Assembly: GCA_963760225.1 (NCBI GenBank)
Contig: CAVXCD010000001.1
Coordinates: 1-64,000, forward strand
DNA length: 64,000 nt
Direction: 5' to 3'
From: 13-2-20CM-66-19 sp963760225
GTDB lineage: Bacteria; Pseudomonadota; Gammaproteobacteria; Steroidobacterales; Steroidobacteraceae
The notes beneath the pieces are model-generated. The model saw nothing but the letters and a program-made list of their open reading frames with translations. It made no database searches and was not told the origin of the DNA. The stretch's first letter is position 1, and every line of letters starts with the position of its first letter. Shown one piece after another: positions 32,973 through 42,578 of this stretch. The position numbers and the translations under genes were made by a program.

Positions 32973-34282
32973 CGCAGCTCCGCCAGCGTGTCGGCGAGCG
33001 CCTGCGCGAAACGCTCGAGCTGCGCGCCACCGTGCGCGAGCGACAGGAAACAGGCCTCGTACGCGGACGGCGGCAGGTACACACCGCGTGCGAGCATGCC
33101 GTGGAACAGCGCGCTGAAGCGGGCGCTCTCCTCGCTGGTGAGCGGTGCGGCCGTGCGCGGCGCACCGCCGGCATGCAGCGACAGCCAGAAGAGCGATCCG
33201 ACGCGCACCAGCTGCAGCGGAAATCGCGCCGCGGCGAGCACCGGCTCGAGCAGCCGCTCGAGCTGCGCGCCGCTCTCCTCCAGTCGCTGCCAGCCGTCCT
33301 CGCGCTCGAGCAGCGCGAGCGTCGCCGCGCCCGCCGCCATCGCCACCGGGTTGCCGGACAGCGTACCGGCCTGGTACGTGTCGCCCTCGGGCGCGAGGCG
33401 CGCCATGATGCGCCGCGCACCGCCGAATGCGCCGACCGGCATGCCGCCGCCGATCACCTTGCCGAACGTGGCCAGATCGGGGTCGATCCCGAGCCGCTCA
33501 GCCGCGCCGCCGCGGCCTAAGCGGAATCCCGAGATCACCTCGTCGAAGATCAGCAGTGCGCCGTGCTCACGGGTGAGCTCGCGCAGCGCGAGCAGGAACT
33601 CGCGCCGCTGCGGCAGCAGCCCGTGATTGGCCGGCACCGGCTCGATGATGACCGCGGCGATGCGAGCGCCTTCGCGCCTCATGAGCTCGCGCAGCGCTGG
33701 CTCGTCATCGAGCGGCAGCACGCGTGTGCAGGCCGTGAAAGCCTCCGGCACTCCGGCGGAGGACGGCCGGCCGAAGGTCGCCAGTCCCGAGCCTGCCGCG
33801 ACCAGCAGGTGATCGGCGTGCCCGTGATAACAACCGGCGAACTTCACGATCAGGTCGCGCCCGGTGAAGGCGCGCGCCACGCGGATGGCGCTCATCACCG
33901 CCTCGGTTCCGGAGGAGACGAAACGCACCTGCTCAGCCTGCGGGTAGGCGGCCACGATGCGCTCGGCGAGCTCCACCTCCGCGGCGCATGGGGCGCCGTA
34001 GGTGGTGCCGCGGGCGAGCGCCGCACCGATCGCGGCGAGGACTTGCGGGTGAGCGTGCCCGGCGATCAACGGACCCCAGGAGCACACCAGGTCGAGGTAG
34101 CTGCGCCCGTCGGCGTCGAACACCTCGGCCCCTGCGCCGCGTGCGATGAACAACGGCGTGCCGCCGACCGCGCGGAAGGCGCGCACCGGCGAGCTCACGC
34201 CCCCGGGGATGACCCGGCACGCACGCTCGAACAGCGCCACCGACTGTGCGCCGGCCGCGCCGCCGCCCGCAGCGCTAGTCAT
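32969..34282 (-). CDS. hemL: Glutamate-1-semialdehyde 2,1-aminomutase
   Basis: 437 residues. PLP enzyme of class III aminotransferase fold with Lys275 in TFGKVIGGGMPVGA, the phosphate-binding SSGTEAVMSAIR and FDEVISGFRLG. It makes 5-aminolevulinate in the C5 pathway. It overlaps the hemA stop by 4 bp and the kinase start by 4 bp. Confidence 0.96.
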   Translation of the reverse strand: MTSAAGGGAAGAQSVALFERACRVIPGGVSSPVRAFRAVGGTPLFIARGAGAEVFDADGRSYLDLVCSWGPLIAGHAHPQVLAAIGAALARGTTYGAPCAAEVELAERIVAAYPQAEQVRFVSSGTEAVMSAIRVARAFTGRDLIVKFAGCYHGHADHLLVAAGSGLATFGRPSSAGVPEAFTACTRVLPLDDEPALRELMRREGARIAAVIIEPVPANHGLLPQRREFLLALRELTREHGALLIFDEVISGFRLGRGGAAERLGIDPDLATFGKVIGGGMPVGAFGGARRIMARLAPEGDTYQAGTLSGNPVAMAAGAATLALLEREDGWQRLEESGAQLERLLEPVLAAARFPLQLVRVGSLFWLSLHAGGAPRTAAPLTSEESARFSALFHGMLARGVYLPPSAYEACFLSLAHGGAQLERFAQALADTLAELR

Positions 34283-35595
34283 GTCTGCCCTCCTTCGTGC
34301 GCCTCGGCCGCAGGTATCGCCGGCTCGTCGCGGCGCGTTTGCGCCGCCGCGAAGAAGGCATCCGCGGCCTCGGGGCTCAGCAGCACCGCCGCGGACCGTA
34401 AGCCGGCGAGCGGCAGGTGCGCAAGCCGCAGCGCCACGCTGCGCGCCAGTCGCTCGAGCTGCGCGCGCTGCTGCTCATCGAGCGTGCGCAGCTCATGCGC
34501 CAGGGCGCGGCTGACTTCCTCGGCCGCGATCTGCTCGAAGCTGTCGCGCAGCTGCGCGAGGCGCGGCCCGAGTGCGCGCGTCGCCAGCTCGCCGCGCATG
34601 CGCGCGAGCTGCGCATCGATAGCGGCGCGCACCGGCGCGAGACGCATGAGCTGTTCCAGGCGCCGTCCCTGCGCCAGCTCCACCAGCTCGCTCATGCCGA
34701 CGCGCGGCAGTCCTGCACGTTGTGCATCGGCGGGATCGACGTTGGGCGGCACGCCGAAATCGATCAGCAGCGGCGCGGCGCCGCCTGGGTGCGCGCGGCG
34801 CAGTCGCCCCAGCGCCGCGGCATCGAGCAGCGGCTCGCCGCCGCCGGCAGCCAGGATCACGGCGCTCACCGCCGGAGGGTGCGCGCAGAAACGCTCGAGC
34901 GCGAGCGCCTCCCCCGCCACCGCGTGCGCCAGCTCGCTGGCGGCGTCAGCGCTGCGGTTGACGATGAGGAGCGGCAGCTGCGCTTCGTGCAACACCCGTG
35001 CGCAGCGGCGCGTCATGGGCGATACGCCGATGAGCGCCACGCGCCCGGCAGCGCCGTCCAGGTGCTGCCGCGTGCGCTCGGCGGCCAGGTCCGCGAGCGA
35101 GGGGGCTGGCACGCCGGCGGACAGGCGCCGCACCTGGCGCGCCATCGCCAGCGCCTCGCCGAGCAGCCGATCGAGAACGGGCCCGCAGGTGTGTGCGCTG
35201 CGCGCCTCCTGCCACGCGCTGCGCAGCTGCGCGGCGATCTCCTGCTCGCCGGTCTGCGCGGAGTCGAGTCCGCAGGCGAGCAGGAACAAGTGCTCGACCG
35301 CAGCCTCCCCGGTCCAGGCGCGCAGCAGCCGCGCGGCCTCACCGGGCGCGGGATCCTGACCGGTGAGGATGCGGAACACCGCGCTGCGTGCATCGCCGGC
35401 GGGACTGCCGTCTTCGGTGGCGTACAGCACCTCCACGCGGTTGCAGGTGCCGACGTACAGGATCTCGGCGGCCTTCAGCTGCGTGCGCAGCGCCGGCAGC
35501 CGCGCCGGAAGCTCGGCGCGCGGCACGGCCAGGCGTGCCACGGCCTCCACGCCCGCGTGGCGATAAGACAGACCCACCACACCGATCTGGTGCAT
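34279..35595 (-). CDS. hemA: Glutamyl-tRNA reductase
   Basis: 438 residues. Catalytic Cys51 (YVGTCNRVEVLY), VGLSYRHA at the N-terminus, and an NADPH-binding Rossmann region (VALIGVSPMTRR, LLIVNRS). It reduces glutamyl-tRNA-Glu to glutamate-1-semialdehyde, the first and usually regulated step of heme synthesis. First gene of the operon, so the operon promoter should lie within 35596-35660; no consensus could be assigned. Confidence 0.95.
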   Translation of the reverse strand: MHQIGVVGLSYRHAGVEAVARLAVPRAELPARLPALRTQLKAAEILYVGTCNRVEVLYATEDGSPAGDARSAVFRILTGQDPAPGEAARLLRAWTGEAAVEHLFLLACGLDSAQTGEQEIAAQLRSAWQEARSAHTCGPVLDRLLGEALAMARQVRRLSAGVPAPSLADLAAERTRQHLDGAAGRVALIGVSPMTRRCARVLHEAQLPLLIVNRSADAASELAHAVAGEALALERFCAHPPAVSAVILAAGGGEPLLDAAALGRLRRAHPGGAAPLLIDFGVPPNVDPADAQRAGLPRVGMSELVELAQGRRLEQLMRLAPVRAAIDAQLARMRGELATRALGPRLAQLRDSFEQIAAEEVSRALAHELRTLDEQQRAQLERLARSVALRLAHLPLAGLRSAAVLLSPEAADAFFAAAQTRRDEPAIPAAEAHEGGQT

Positions 35596-35662
35596 CCGCG
35601 AAAGCTTAACCGCGCCCGCCGCGCGAATGTCACCGAACGGTCACGGCTCAACGGGAACGTGA

Positions 35663-35686
35663 AATCGGCCCCGGGAGGGGCCGATT
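35663..35686 (-). terminator. Stem-loop terminator after the TonB-dependent receptor gene
   Basis: AATCGGCCCC and GGGGCCGATT form a perfect 10-bp stem with a 4-nt loop. On the minus strand the stem is followed by TTCACG, a short U-rich stretch, 26 bp after the receptor stop. It separates the receptor from the hemA promoter region. Confidence 0.6.
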
Positions 35687-35711
35687 GCTCAAGAAGCGAC
35701 AGATCGGGTGG

Positions 35712-38660
35712 TCAGAACGTGTAGGTCGCCCCCAGCAGGAAGAACCGGCCCACTGCGCCGTCCTGATCGAGCGTGGTGTATCTGTACAGGGCGCCACCAC
35801 CGTAGGTCTCCAGATCGACCGGTGGCTGCGTATTGAGCAGGTTACGGATCGAGCCGTGCACGGCGAAATGATCGTTCACCGCGTACCTGCCGTACAGATT
35901 GAAGGAGGTAAAGGAATGCACCGAGCAGTACTGGTTCCACTGCGAAGCCAGTGTCGTTGCCCCACCGCCTATCGCAGCGCCATAACCGTCGCCAGAGGTC
36001 TGAATCGCTACCAGGCAGCTGGTCCAACCTTCAGTGGGGTCGATGATCCTGAATGCACCCGAATAGTTCGCAGACAGCGAGACGGTGGCCGGTCCTTTAT
36101 CCCAGGTCAAAGTGGCGACCCCGCGCTGCTTGGGGTTGCCGGTATCACCGGAGATCTCGGAGGGGCCGTGAGTCCCGTCCACGTCGGCGAGAAACCCGTT
36201 GGCCGAGATCTCATACTGGGAGATGTACGTGTAGTTGACCTCGGCACTCAGTCTGCCGACAGCGCCTAAGTCGAAACGGCTCTGCAGGTCGACATCAATA
36301 CCCGAGGTCCGGGTGGTGCCCGCGTTTATGTAGGGGAAAAGCGTGTATTCAGGAATTCCAACCGGGGTCAGCACAGTGGCGGTAGTGCAGGGCGTCCCAT
36401 TGGTGGTCGTGTTGGTACACACCGCCAGTGGCTCTCGCGGTCCGCGTTGGATAAACACATAATCGCCCAGACCGCCGGTCTCCAACGCGGAGACGATGTC
36501 GTTGTTCAGCTGGATGCGGTACCAATCCACCGAGACGTTGAACTCCTTCAACGGCTCGAAGATGACGCCAAGAGTCGCGTTGGTCGAAGTAACGGCCTTG
36601 AGCTGGGGATTGGGCGGTTGCACACCCGTGATCGGATAAGCGCAATACTGGTTGTAACTGCCCGCCGCGTTGGCACCATTCATACACAACGCGGGATCAG
36701 GGCCGTTACCGAATCCGTACACGATCCCTGAATTACCGGATTCGGAGATGGACGGCGCACGGAATCCCTTACCCCAGGTACCGCGAAGACTGAGCATCTC
36801 GATGGGCGTGAATTTCAGTCCAAACTTCGGCGTCGCCTGCCCGCCGTAGGTGTCGTAATGGTCGTAGCGTACGGCCGCGTCGAGCTCCAGTTGCCTGACA
36901 GGCTTGCCGCCGATTTCGATGAAGCCTCCCGTATCGTCCTGGGAGCCGACGGTGAAGTTGGTAATGCCTTCCTGTATGCCCTCGGCAATCGAAGACGGGT
37001 CCTTGTCGTTCTGAGCCTTGTGGAAATACTGCACACCGACAGCGAGGCTCAACGGACCGCCAGGCATCTGCAACAGATCACGTGCACCGTGCAGATCGAT
37101 CAGATCGAGCGAGCTTGTCGGGTTCGACGATACCTCGGGGGCGAAATTGGCGATGGCGGCGGCGTTCTCGGGGCTGGGCGCTCCCGGGACGTAGGAGCCA
37201 TTATTGAGGGCTGCCTGCGCCGCTGCGGGAATGAGTCCGCCCTGAAAGCCCAGGTCCATCTTCGCGTACATGACGCCGATGCTGGCGTCCAGGTCCCAGC
37301 CGGCGGCGGTGCCTCGCAGATCGCCGAACAGTCGGTAGGTCTGCGTGTCGGTGTTGACTACCCACGGGCCAACATCCGGGAAGCTGTAGACCAGAGTCGC
37401 CGCGGCCCCGTACGGGTTCAGCGCAGAGCTGGCCGGCAGCGACAGTGCGGGATAGACGATAGTGTTGCGAGTAAGGCCCGGGCCCCAGGCGATCAGCGGC
37501 AGCAAGCCGTTCTCTGCGCCCGTCTGCTGCAGCAGGTGGCCGAAAGCGGGCTCGCTGGGTGGCGCAGTCTGCTGTGCGACGCTGTCGAACAGCGACGCCG
37601 TGACGGTCAGCTTCCAGTCAGCGGCGAGCGCTTTCGTCATCTTGGCCAGGAAGTTCGTCTGCTCGGTCGGCGGTTGAATCTGGCCGGGGAAGCTGAAGGT
37701 GCACTTACCCGCGGCCTGCAAAGCCGCCGTGCAACCCGGCAGGAAGGTCTCTGCCGGCATGCCGTTACCGGGATTGGGATTGAGCAGATAGCCTGTCGCG
37801 CTGTCGGTAAGGGCGAGACCCTGGGAGCCGATGACTCCGGGCGTGGTGTTCACGCCGCCGGGAAATCCGCTCCAGTTAAGGTTGGTCCACATGCCGGTGC
37901 GACTGGTGCCCCAGATCAGGTCCTCACGATGAAAGTCGAGCGCCGCATAGATGTTGTAGCCGTCGTTGGTCAGATCGCCCCAGCCGATGATTGCGGCCCC
38001 ATGTATGGTGTTGCCGTCCCAGTGCTGGGTCGCGCCGTATTCAGCCGTGACCTCCGCACCGACGTAGGTCTGCCGCAACTTGATGTTGACCACACCGGCA
38101 ATCGCATCGGCGCCGTACAAGGCCGATGCGCCGTCCTTGAGCACCTCGACGCTCTCGATCGCGTTGAACGGAATCGCGCTTATGTCGACGAAACTGCGCT
38201 CGCCGTCGTCGCTCAGCGGGTAGGAGACCATGCGTTCGCCGTCGATGAGGGTGAGCGTGTCGCCCACGGTCAGACCGCGCAGCGCAATACCGTTGCCACC
38301 GGAGGCGAACGCCTGTCCGAAGCCCTGACTGAGCGCGCCCTGGCCGTTGGCGGCGAGGTTGCGCAGCACATCCGACACATTGTTGAAGCCGCTGTTCTTA
38401 AGATCTGCATCACTGAGCACCTGCACCGGGCTCGGCGTCTCGGTGTCGGTACGCTTGATCAGCGATCCGGTGACGACCACTTCCTGCAGCGGTGCCGTGT
38501 TCGTGCTGGACGCGGACGTCGCCTGTTGGGCGCTCACCGGCACAGCCCACCCTGCGGCTGCGAGCGCACTGGCGCAGACCAGGGCGTGGATCGCGCGAAG
38601 TGACGTGGTGGGAGCGGGCGAACCGGTGCCCGTGCGCCTGCCGCTAGAAGTGATCTGCAT
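35712..38660 (-). CDS. TonB-dependent outer-membrane receptor
   Basis: 982 residues from the ATG at 38660 (GGGGAG upstream). A signal peptide ends near VPVSAQQ. A TonB box-like segment (LQEVVVTGSLI) leads into the plug domain (SPVQVLSDADL, LRGLTVGDTLTLIDGERM, VEVLKDGASALYGADA), followed by a long beta-barrel ending in aromatic F (LLGATYTF). It imports a bulky substrate such as a siderophore, peptide or glycan. No transporter or regulator is adjacent to define the substrate. Subfamily resembles large receptors common in Xanthomonadales and Caulobacter. Confidence 0.9.
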   Translation of the reverse strand: MQITSSGRRTGTGSPAPTTSLRAIHALVCASALAAAGWAVPVSAQQATSASSTNTAPLQEVVVTGSLIKRTDTETPSPVQVLSDADLKNSGFNNVSDVLRNLAANGQGALSQGFGQAFASGGNGIALRGLTVGDTLTLIDGERMVSYPLSDDGERSFVDISAIPFNAIESVEVLKDGASALYGADAIAGVVNIKLRQTYVGAEVTAEYGATQHWDGNTIHGAAIIGWGDLTNDGYNIYAALDFHREDLIWGTSRTGMWTNLNWSGFPGGVNTTPGVIGSQGLALTDSATGYLLNPNPGNGMPAETFLPGCTAALQAAGKCTFSFPGQIQPPTEQTNFLAKMTKALAADWKLTVTASLFDSVAQQTAPPSEPAFGHLLQQTGAENGLLPLIAWGPGLTRNTIVYPALSLPASSALNPYGAAATLVYSFPDVGPWVVNTDTQTYRLFGDLRGTAAGWDLDASIGVMYAKMDLGFQGGLIPAAAQAALNNGSYVPGAPSPENAAAIANFAPEVSSNPTSSLDLIDLHGARDLLQMPGGPLSLAVGVQYFHKAQNDKDPSSIAEGIQEGITNFTVGSQDDTGGFIEIGGKPVRQLELDAAVRYDHYDTYGGQATPKFGLKFTPIEMLSLRGTWGKGFRAPSISESGNSGIVYGFGNGPDPALCMNGANAAGSYNQYCAYPITGVQPPNPQLKAVTSTNATLGVIFEPLKEFNVSVDWYRIQLNNDIVSALETGGLGDYVFIQRGPREPLAVCTNTTTNGTPCTTATVLTPVGIPEYTLFPYINAGTTRTSGIDVDLQSRFDLGAVGRLSAEVNYTYISQYEISANGFLADVDGTHGPSEISGDTGNPKQRGVATLTWDKGPATVSLSANYSGAFRIIDPTEGWTSCLVAIQTSGDGYGAAIGGGATTLASQWNQYCSVHSFTSFNLYGRYAVNDHFAVHGSIRNLLNTQPPVDLETYGGGALYRYTTLDQDGAVGRFFLLGATYTF

Positions 38661-38851
38661 GATGCTTTCTCCCCGAATTTCCGGCGTCTGGAATCGTGTT
38701 GCGCCAGCGCAGCGGCGCAGCATGACCCGTCGTCTCGTTTTCAACCGCTACGCCGTAGCATAGTCAAAAACATCAGCGAGACAAAGCGCTACAAAGGGGA
38801 GGTTTGCGTTGCAGCTTCGCAACAGCGGCGCCGGAGCGCCGCCGGGGAGGA

Positions 38852-38925
38852 TGGAGCGGGTGATGGGAATCGAACCCACGTTAGCAGCTTGGGAAGCTGC
38901 AGTTCTACCATTGAACTACACCCGC
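38852..38925 (-). tRNA. tRNA-Gly (CCC)
   Basis: 74 nt including encoded CCA. Acceptor GCGGGTG/CACCCGC, D-arm TAGTTCAATGGTAGAAC, anticodon stem GCAGC/GCTGC with loop TTCCCAA (anticodon CCC), T-arm GTGGGTTCGATTCCCAT. Confidence 0.96.
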
Positions 38926-39169
38926 GCCAGGCGACGATTCTATTCATGCCGGCGTTGGGTCGGCAAACGAGGCCGCCTTCAGGTCGCCCCACGGGAGCCG
39001 GTCGCAACCGCAGGTCGGATCACCGCAGAATTGCCTCAGCTCAGCAGCGCACAGGTCGCGGCGGCGAATTTCTGTGCGGCACCCTGCCATCGCTCCTCAG
39101 CGCGGCGGCGCGGGCTGAGGCAGGCCGCCGCTCTATAATTGAGAGTGTTCCCCACAGGATCGCCACGTC

Positions 39170-39778
39170 ATGAGCTCGCGAGCCGCCGAACGCGTCATTG
39201 AGCGCGCCGTGTGCGTGTACTGCGCCTCGAGCCGCATTGCACATCCGGAATATCGCGCGGCCGCGCGCCGGCTGGGCGAGATCCTGGCCCAGCAGGGCGT
39301 CGGGATCGTCTACGGCGGCGGGGCTTCCGGCTCGATGGGCGCGCTGGCCGACGGCGCGCTGAGCGCCGGCGGGCGCGTGATCGGGATCCTGCCGCGCTTC
39401 ATGGCGGACCTCGAGTGGGGCCACAAGGGACTGAGCGACCTGCAGCTGGTGGAGGATCTGCGCACGCGCAAGCACATGATGCTGACGCTCAGCCAGGCCG
39501 CGATCGCCCTGCCCGGCGGCTCGGGCACGCTCGAGGAGCTTCTCGAGGCCATTACGCTGAAGCGTCTCGGGCTTTACCTGAATCCGATCCTGCTGGTGAA
39601 CACGCGCGGTTTCTTCACGCCGCTGCTGGACCTGCTGGCGCGTGCGGTCGAGGAGCGCTTCATGGATCCGCGGCACCTCGGCATGTGGCAGGTCGTCGCG
39701 AGCCCCGAGGAGGTCCCGGCCGCGCTCGCCAACGCCCCCGCCTGGAGCGCTGAGGCGCGTAGCTTCGCCGCCGTGTAG
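39170..39778 (+). CDS. LOG family protein (cytokinin riboside 5'-monophosphate phosphoribohydrolase type)
   Basis: 202 residues. Family motifs YGGGASGSMGALAD and PGGSGTLEELLE are intact, along with the N-terminal VCVYCASS. LOG enzymes hydrolyse nucleoside 5'-monophosphates (AMP-like or cytokinin ribotides) to base and ribose 5-phosphate. Stand-alone gene between tRNA-Gly and the efflux operon. In bacteria the role is usually general nucleotide turnover. Confidence 0.9.
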   Translation: MSSRAAERVIERAVCVYCASSRIAHPEYRAAARRLGEILAQQGVGIVYGGGASGSMGALADGALSAGGRVIGILPRFMADLEWGHKGLSDLQLVEDLRTRKHMMLTLSQAAIALPGGSGTLEELLEAITLKRLGLYLNPILLVNTRGFFTPLLDLLARAVEERFMDPRHLGMWQVVASPEEVPAALANAPAWSAEARSFAAV

Positions 39779-39954
39779 CGGCATCGCGCCGGACACCCGC
39801 GGCCGGTGAACACGGCCACCCCGCGCGCCTGCGGTGCACGATGCACCGCGATGAACAGCGCGCTCAGCGCGCAGATCGCATCAGGAGCAGGCATTAACGG
39901 AGTTTAATCATTCGCCCACGCAGGGAGAACCTTCAGCGGACTAGTGTCGCCACG

Positions 39955-41412
39955 ATGCGATCCCCGGCGTGCGGCGCGCGACTGACGCGATGGGAGCGCT
40001 GCGCGCCGCCGCGCGCGGCGCGCGCCGCCGTGTGCCTCGCGACAGCGCTCATCTGCCTGTCAGCCTGCAACCTCGGGCCGTATTACCACCGCCCCGCCAT
40101 CCCCGCGCCGGCCGCGTGGGCGAGTCCCGCGGATGCGGACGCGCCGCAATGGCCCAGCCGGGACTGGTGGCGCGGTTTCGCCTCCGACGATCTCGATGAG
40201 CTCATCGGCCAGGCACAGCGCGCCAACGACGATCTGCGCGCGGCGATCGCCAGGGTGCATCAGGCGGACGCGCAGCGACGGATCGCGGGCGCGCCGCTTC
40301 TGCCGGCGCTCGACCTCGACGCCACAGCGACGCGCGCGCGCGCGCCGGTGCCCGGTCAGAACGTATTCATGACCGGCAACGATTTCTCACCCGTGCTCTC
40401 GGCCAGCTACGAGCTCGACTTCTGGGGCAAGAACCGCGCCGCGCTGGCGGCCGCGACTGCCAGCGCGAAGGCGAGCCGCTACGACCGCACGACGGTGGAG
40501 CTCGGCGTGATGGCGGGCGTTGCGGGCACCTATTTTCTCGCGCTCGAGCTGCGCGACCGCCTCGCCATCGCCAACGCCAACCTCGCCAATGCCAGCAAGG
40601 TTCTCGCGGGCCTGAAACTCGAGGAGACCGCGGGCACCGCCACCGGCCTCGACGTCGCGCAGCAGGAGACCGTGGTCGCCACGGTCAATGCGGGCATCCC
40701 GCCGCTGCAGCAGCAGCTGCGGCAGAGCATCGACGCGCTGGCGATCCTCATCGGCAGCACGCCGGAAGGTGTCGATGTGACGCACGGCAGCCTCGACGAG
40801 CTCTCCGAGCCGCCGGTGCGTCCGGGACTGCCCTCGGAGCTACTCGCCCGGCGCCCGGACGTCGCCGCAGCCGAGGCGCAGCTGATCGCGGCCAACGCCA
40901 ACATCGCCCAGGCGCGTGCCACTTTCTTCCCCAGCATCACGCTCACCGCGAGCGGCGGCTACGAGAGCGCGGCGCTCGCGGGACTGCTGACACCGGCCAA
41001 CCGCGCGTGGTCGCTCGCGGCCGGTGCGACGCAGCCCATCTTCCAGGGCGGTGCGCTGGTCGGCCAGTACCAGCTGGCCAAGGGTCATTACGAGGAGCTG
41101 CTCGCCGACTACCACAAGGCGGTGATCTCCGCGCTGGCCAACGTCGAGGACTCGCTGATCGCAGTCGGGCAGACCCGCGAGCAGGTCGCGCGGCAGCAGC
41201 AGGCGACGCTCACCGCGCAGCGCGCCTACGACTTCGCCCAGAAGCAGATGCGCGCCGGCACCATCAACGTGCTCACTCTCCTGAATACGGAGACCGCCTT
41301 GTTCAGCGCCCGGGATGCCCTCGCGCAGGCGAAGTACGCGCACCTTCAGGCCCTGGTCTCGCTCTACCAGGCACTCGGCGGCGGCTGGCAGCGGCAACAG
41401 GAGCCGGCATGA
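39955..41412 (+). CDS. RND efflux outer-membrane factor (NodT/OprM family lipoprotein)
   Basis: 485 residues. Lipoprotein signal ends with CLSACN. Two repeats of the OEP domain follow, with the usual LDFWGKNR, LARRPDVAAAEAQL and TQPIFQGGAL segments. It forms the TolC-like exit duct for the downstream pump. It overlaps the adaptor gene start by 4 bp, so the three pump genes form one operon, here with the outer-membrane gene first. Confidence 0.92.
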   Translation: MRSPACGARLTRWERCAPPRAARAAVCLATALICLSACNLGPYYHRPAIPAPAAWASPADADAPQWPSRDWWRGFASDDLDELIGQAQRANDDLRAAIARVHQADAQRRIAGAPLLPALDLDATATRARAPVPGQNVFMTGNDFSPVLSASYELDFWGKNRAALAAATASAKASRYDRTTVELGVMAGVAGTYFLALELRDRLAIANANLANASKVLAGLKLEETAGTATGLDVAQQETVVATVNAGIPPLQQQLRQSIDALAILIGSTPEGVDVTHGSLDELSEPPVRPGLPSELLARRPDVAAAEAQLIAANANIAQARATFFPSITLTASGGYESAALAGLLTPANRAWSLAAGATQPIFQGGALVGQYQLAKGHYEELLADYHKAVISALANVEDSLIAVGQTREQVARQQQATLTAQRAYDFAQKQMRAGTINVLTLLNTETALFSARDALAQAKYAHLQALVSLYQALGGGWQRQQEPA

Positions 41413-42578
41413 CGCCGCGCCCGCTACCGTCGCGCTACCTCGGCGCCGCCGCGCTCGCGCTCCTCGTGCTGTTCGGCGCCTGGTACTGGCTCGGCGGGAA
41501 ACCGGCGGCAGCGGACAAAACCCCGCCGGCCATCAACGTCGACATAGCGACGGTGCAGCGTGCGGACGTACCGGTCTATCTCGAGGGACTCGGTACCGTG
41601 CAGGCCTTCTACACCGTCACCGTCACGGCGCGCGTCGATGGTCAGATCGATAAGGTCGCGTTCACGGAAGGGCAGGACGTCAAGAAGGGTACGCTGCTGG
41701 TGCAGATCGACCCGCGGCCCTACCAGGCGGCACTCGGCATAGCCATCGCCACCCGCGCCAAGGATCTGGCGCTGCTCGCCAACGCGCAGCGCGACATGGA
41801 GCGCTACACGCTGCTCGCGCCCGAGGACCTGGCGAGCAAGCAGACCGTCGACACGCAGCACGCCCTCATCGCGCAGCTGATCGCGCAGGTCAAGGGCGAC
41901 GAGGCGGCGATCGACAACGCCCGTACCCAGCTCGACTACACCAGCATCACCTCGCCGATCGACGGGCGCACCGGCATCCGCCTGATCGACCCGGGCAACA
42001 TCGTGCACGCGAGCGATACCGCCGGCATGGTGGTGGTGACGCAGCTCGAGCCCATCTCCGTCATCTTCACTCTGCCCGAGGAGCAGTTCGGACAGCTGAG
42101 CGCGGCGCTCGCGCGCGGGTCGGTGAGCGCGACGGCGCTGTCGCGCGAGGGCAAGGAAGAGCTCGATACCGGGACGGTGTCGCTGATCGACAACCAGATC
42201 GACCAGACCACCGGGACGATTCGCGTCAAGGCCGTACTGCCGAACAAGCAGCGGCGCCTGTGGCCGGGCGAATTCGTGGACGTGCGGGTGCTGACGCAGA
42301 CGCAGCGCCAGGTACTCACCATTCCCGCGAGCGCGCTCGAGCGCGGCCCGGAGGGACTGTTCACCTACCTTGTGGGGCCCGATTCCACCATCTCGGTGGC
42401 GCAGCTCACCGTCGGTGAGCAGAACGGTGGCATCGCAGTCGTCGAGAAGGGACTTCAGGCTGGTGATAAGGTGGTGGCGAGCAATCAGTACCGCCTGCAG
42501 CCCGGCAGCCGCGTCCGAGCCAACACGACGAAGGTCGCGACGTCCGCTTCGGCCAGCGCGACGGAGCCTGCGCCGTGA
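41409..42578 (+). CDS. RND efflux periplasmic adaptor (MdtA type)
   Basis: 389 residues from the ATG at 41409 (ATGA overlap). One N-terminal membrane anchor (residues 12-28), a lipoyl-like half-motif (TVTARVDGQIDKVAFTEGQD), a helical hairpin with TQLDYTSITSPIDGRTG, and the C-terminal membrane-proximal domain. This matches MdtA adaptors of the MdtABC type. It links the inner-membrane pump to the outer-membrane factor. Confidence 0.92.
   Translation: MTPRPLPSRYLGAAALALLVLFGAWYWLGGKPAAADKTPPAINVDIATVQRADVPVYLEGLGTVQAFYTVTVTARVDGQIDKVAFTEGQDVKKGTLLVQIDPRPYQAALGIAIATRAKDLALLANAQRDMERYTLLAPEDLASKQTVDTQHALIAQLIAQVKGDEAAIDNARTQLDYTSITSPIDGRTGIRLIDPGNIVHASDTAGMVVVTQLEPISVIFTLPEEQFGQLSAALARGSVSATALSREGKEELDTGTVSLIDNQIDQTTGTIRVKAVLPNKQRRLWPGEFVDVRVLTQTQRQVLTIPASALERGPEGLFTYLVGPDSTISVAQLTVGEQNGGIAVVEKGLQAGDKVVASNQYRLQPGSRVRANTTKVATSASASATEPAP

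Noticed and set aside
31965..33626. 553-residue plus-strand ORF across the heme-operon kinase and hemL
   Set aside because: Spans two well-supported minus-strand genes in antisense.
36858..38603. 581-residue plus-strand ORF opposite the TonB-dependent receptor
   Set aside because: No domain or signal; the receptor reads cleanly on the other strand.
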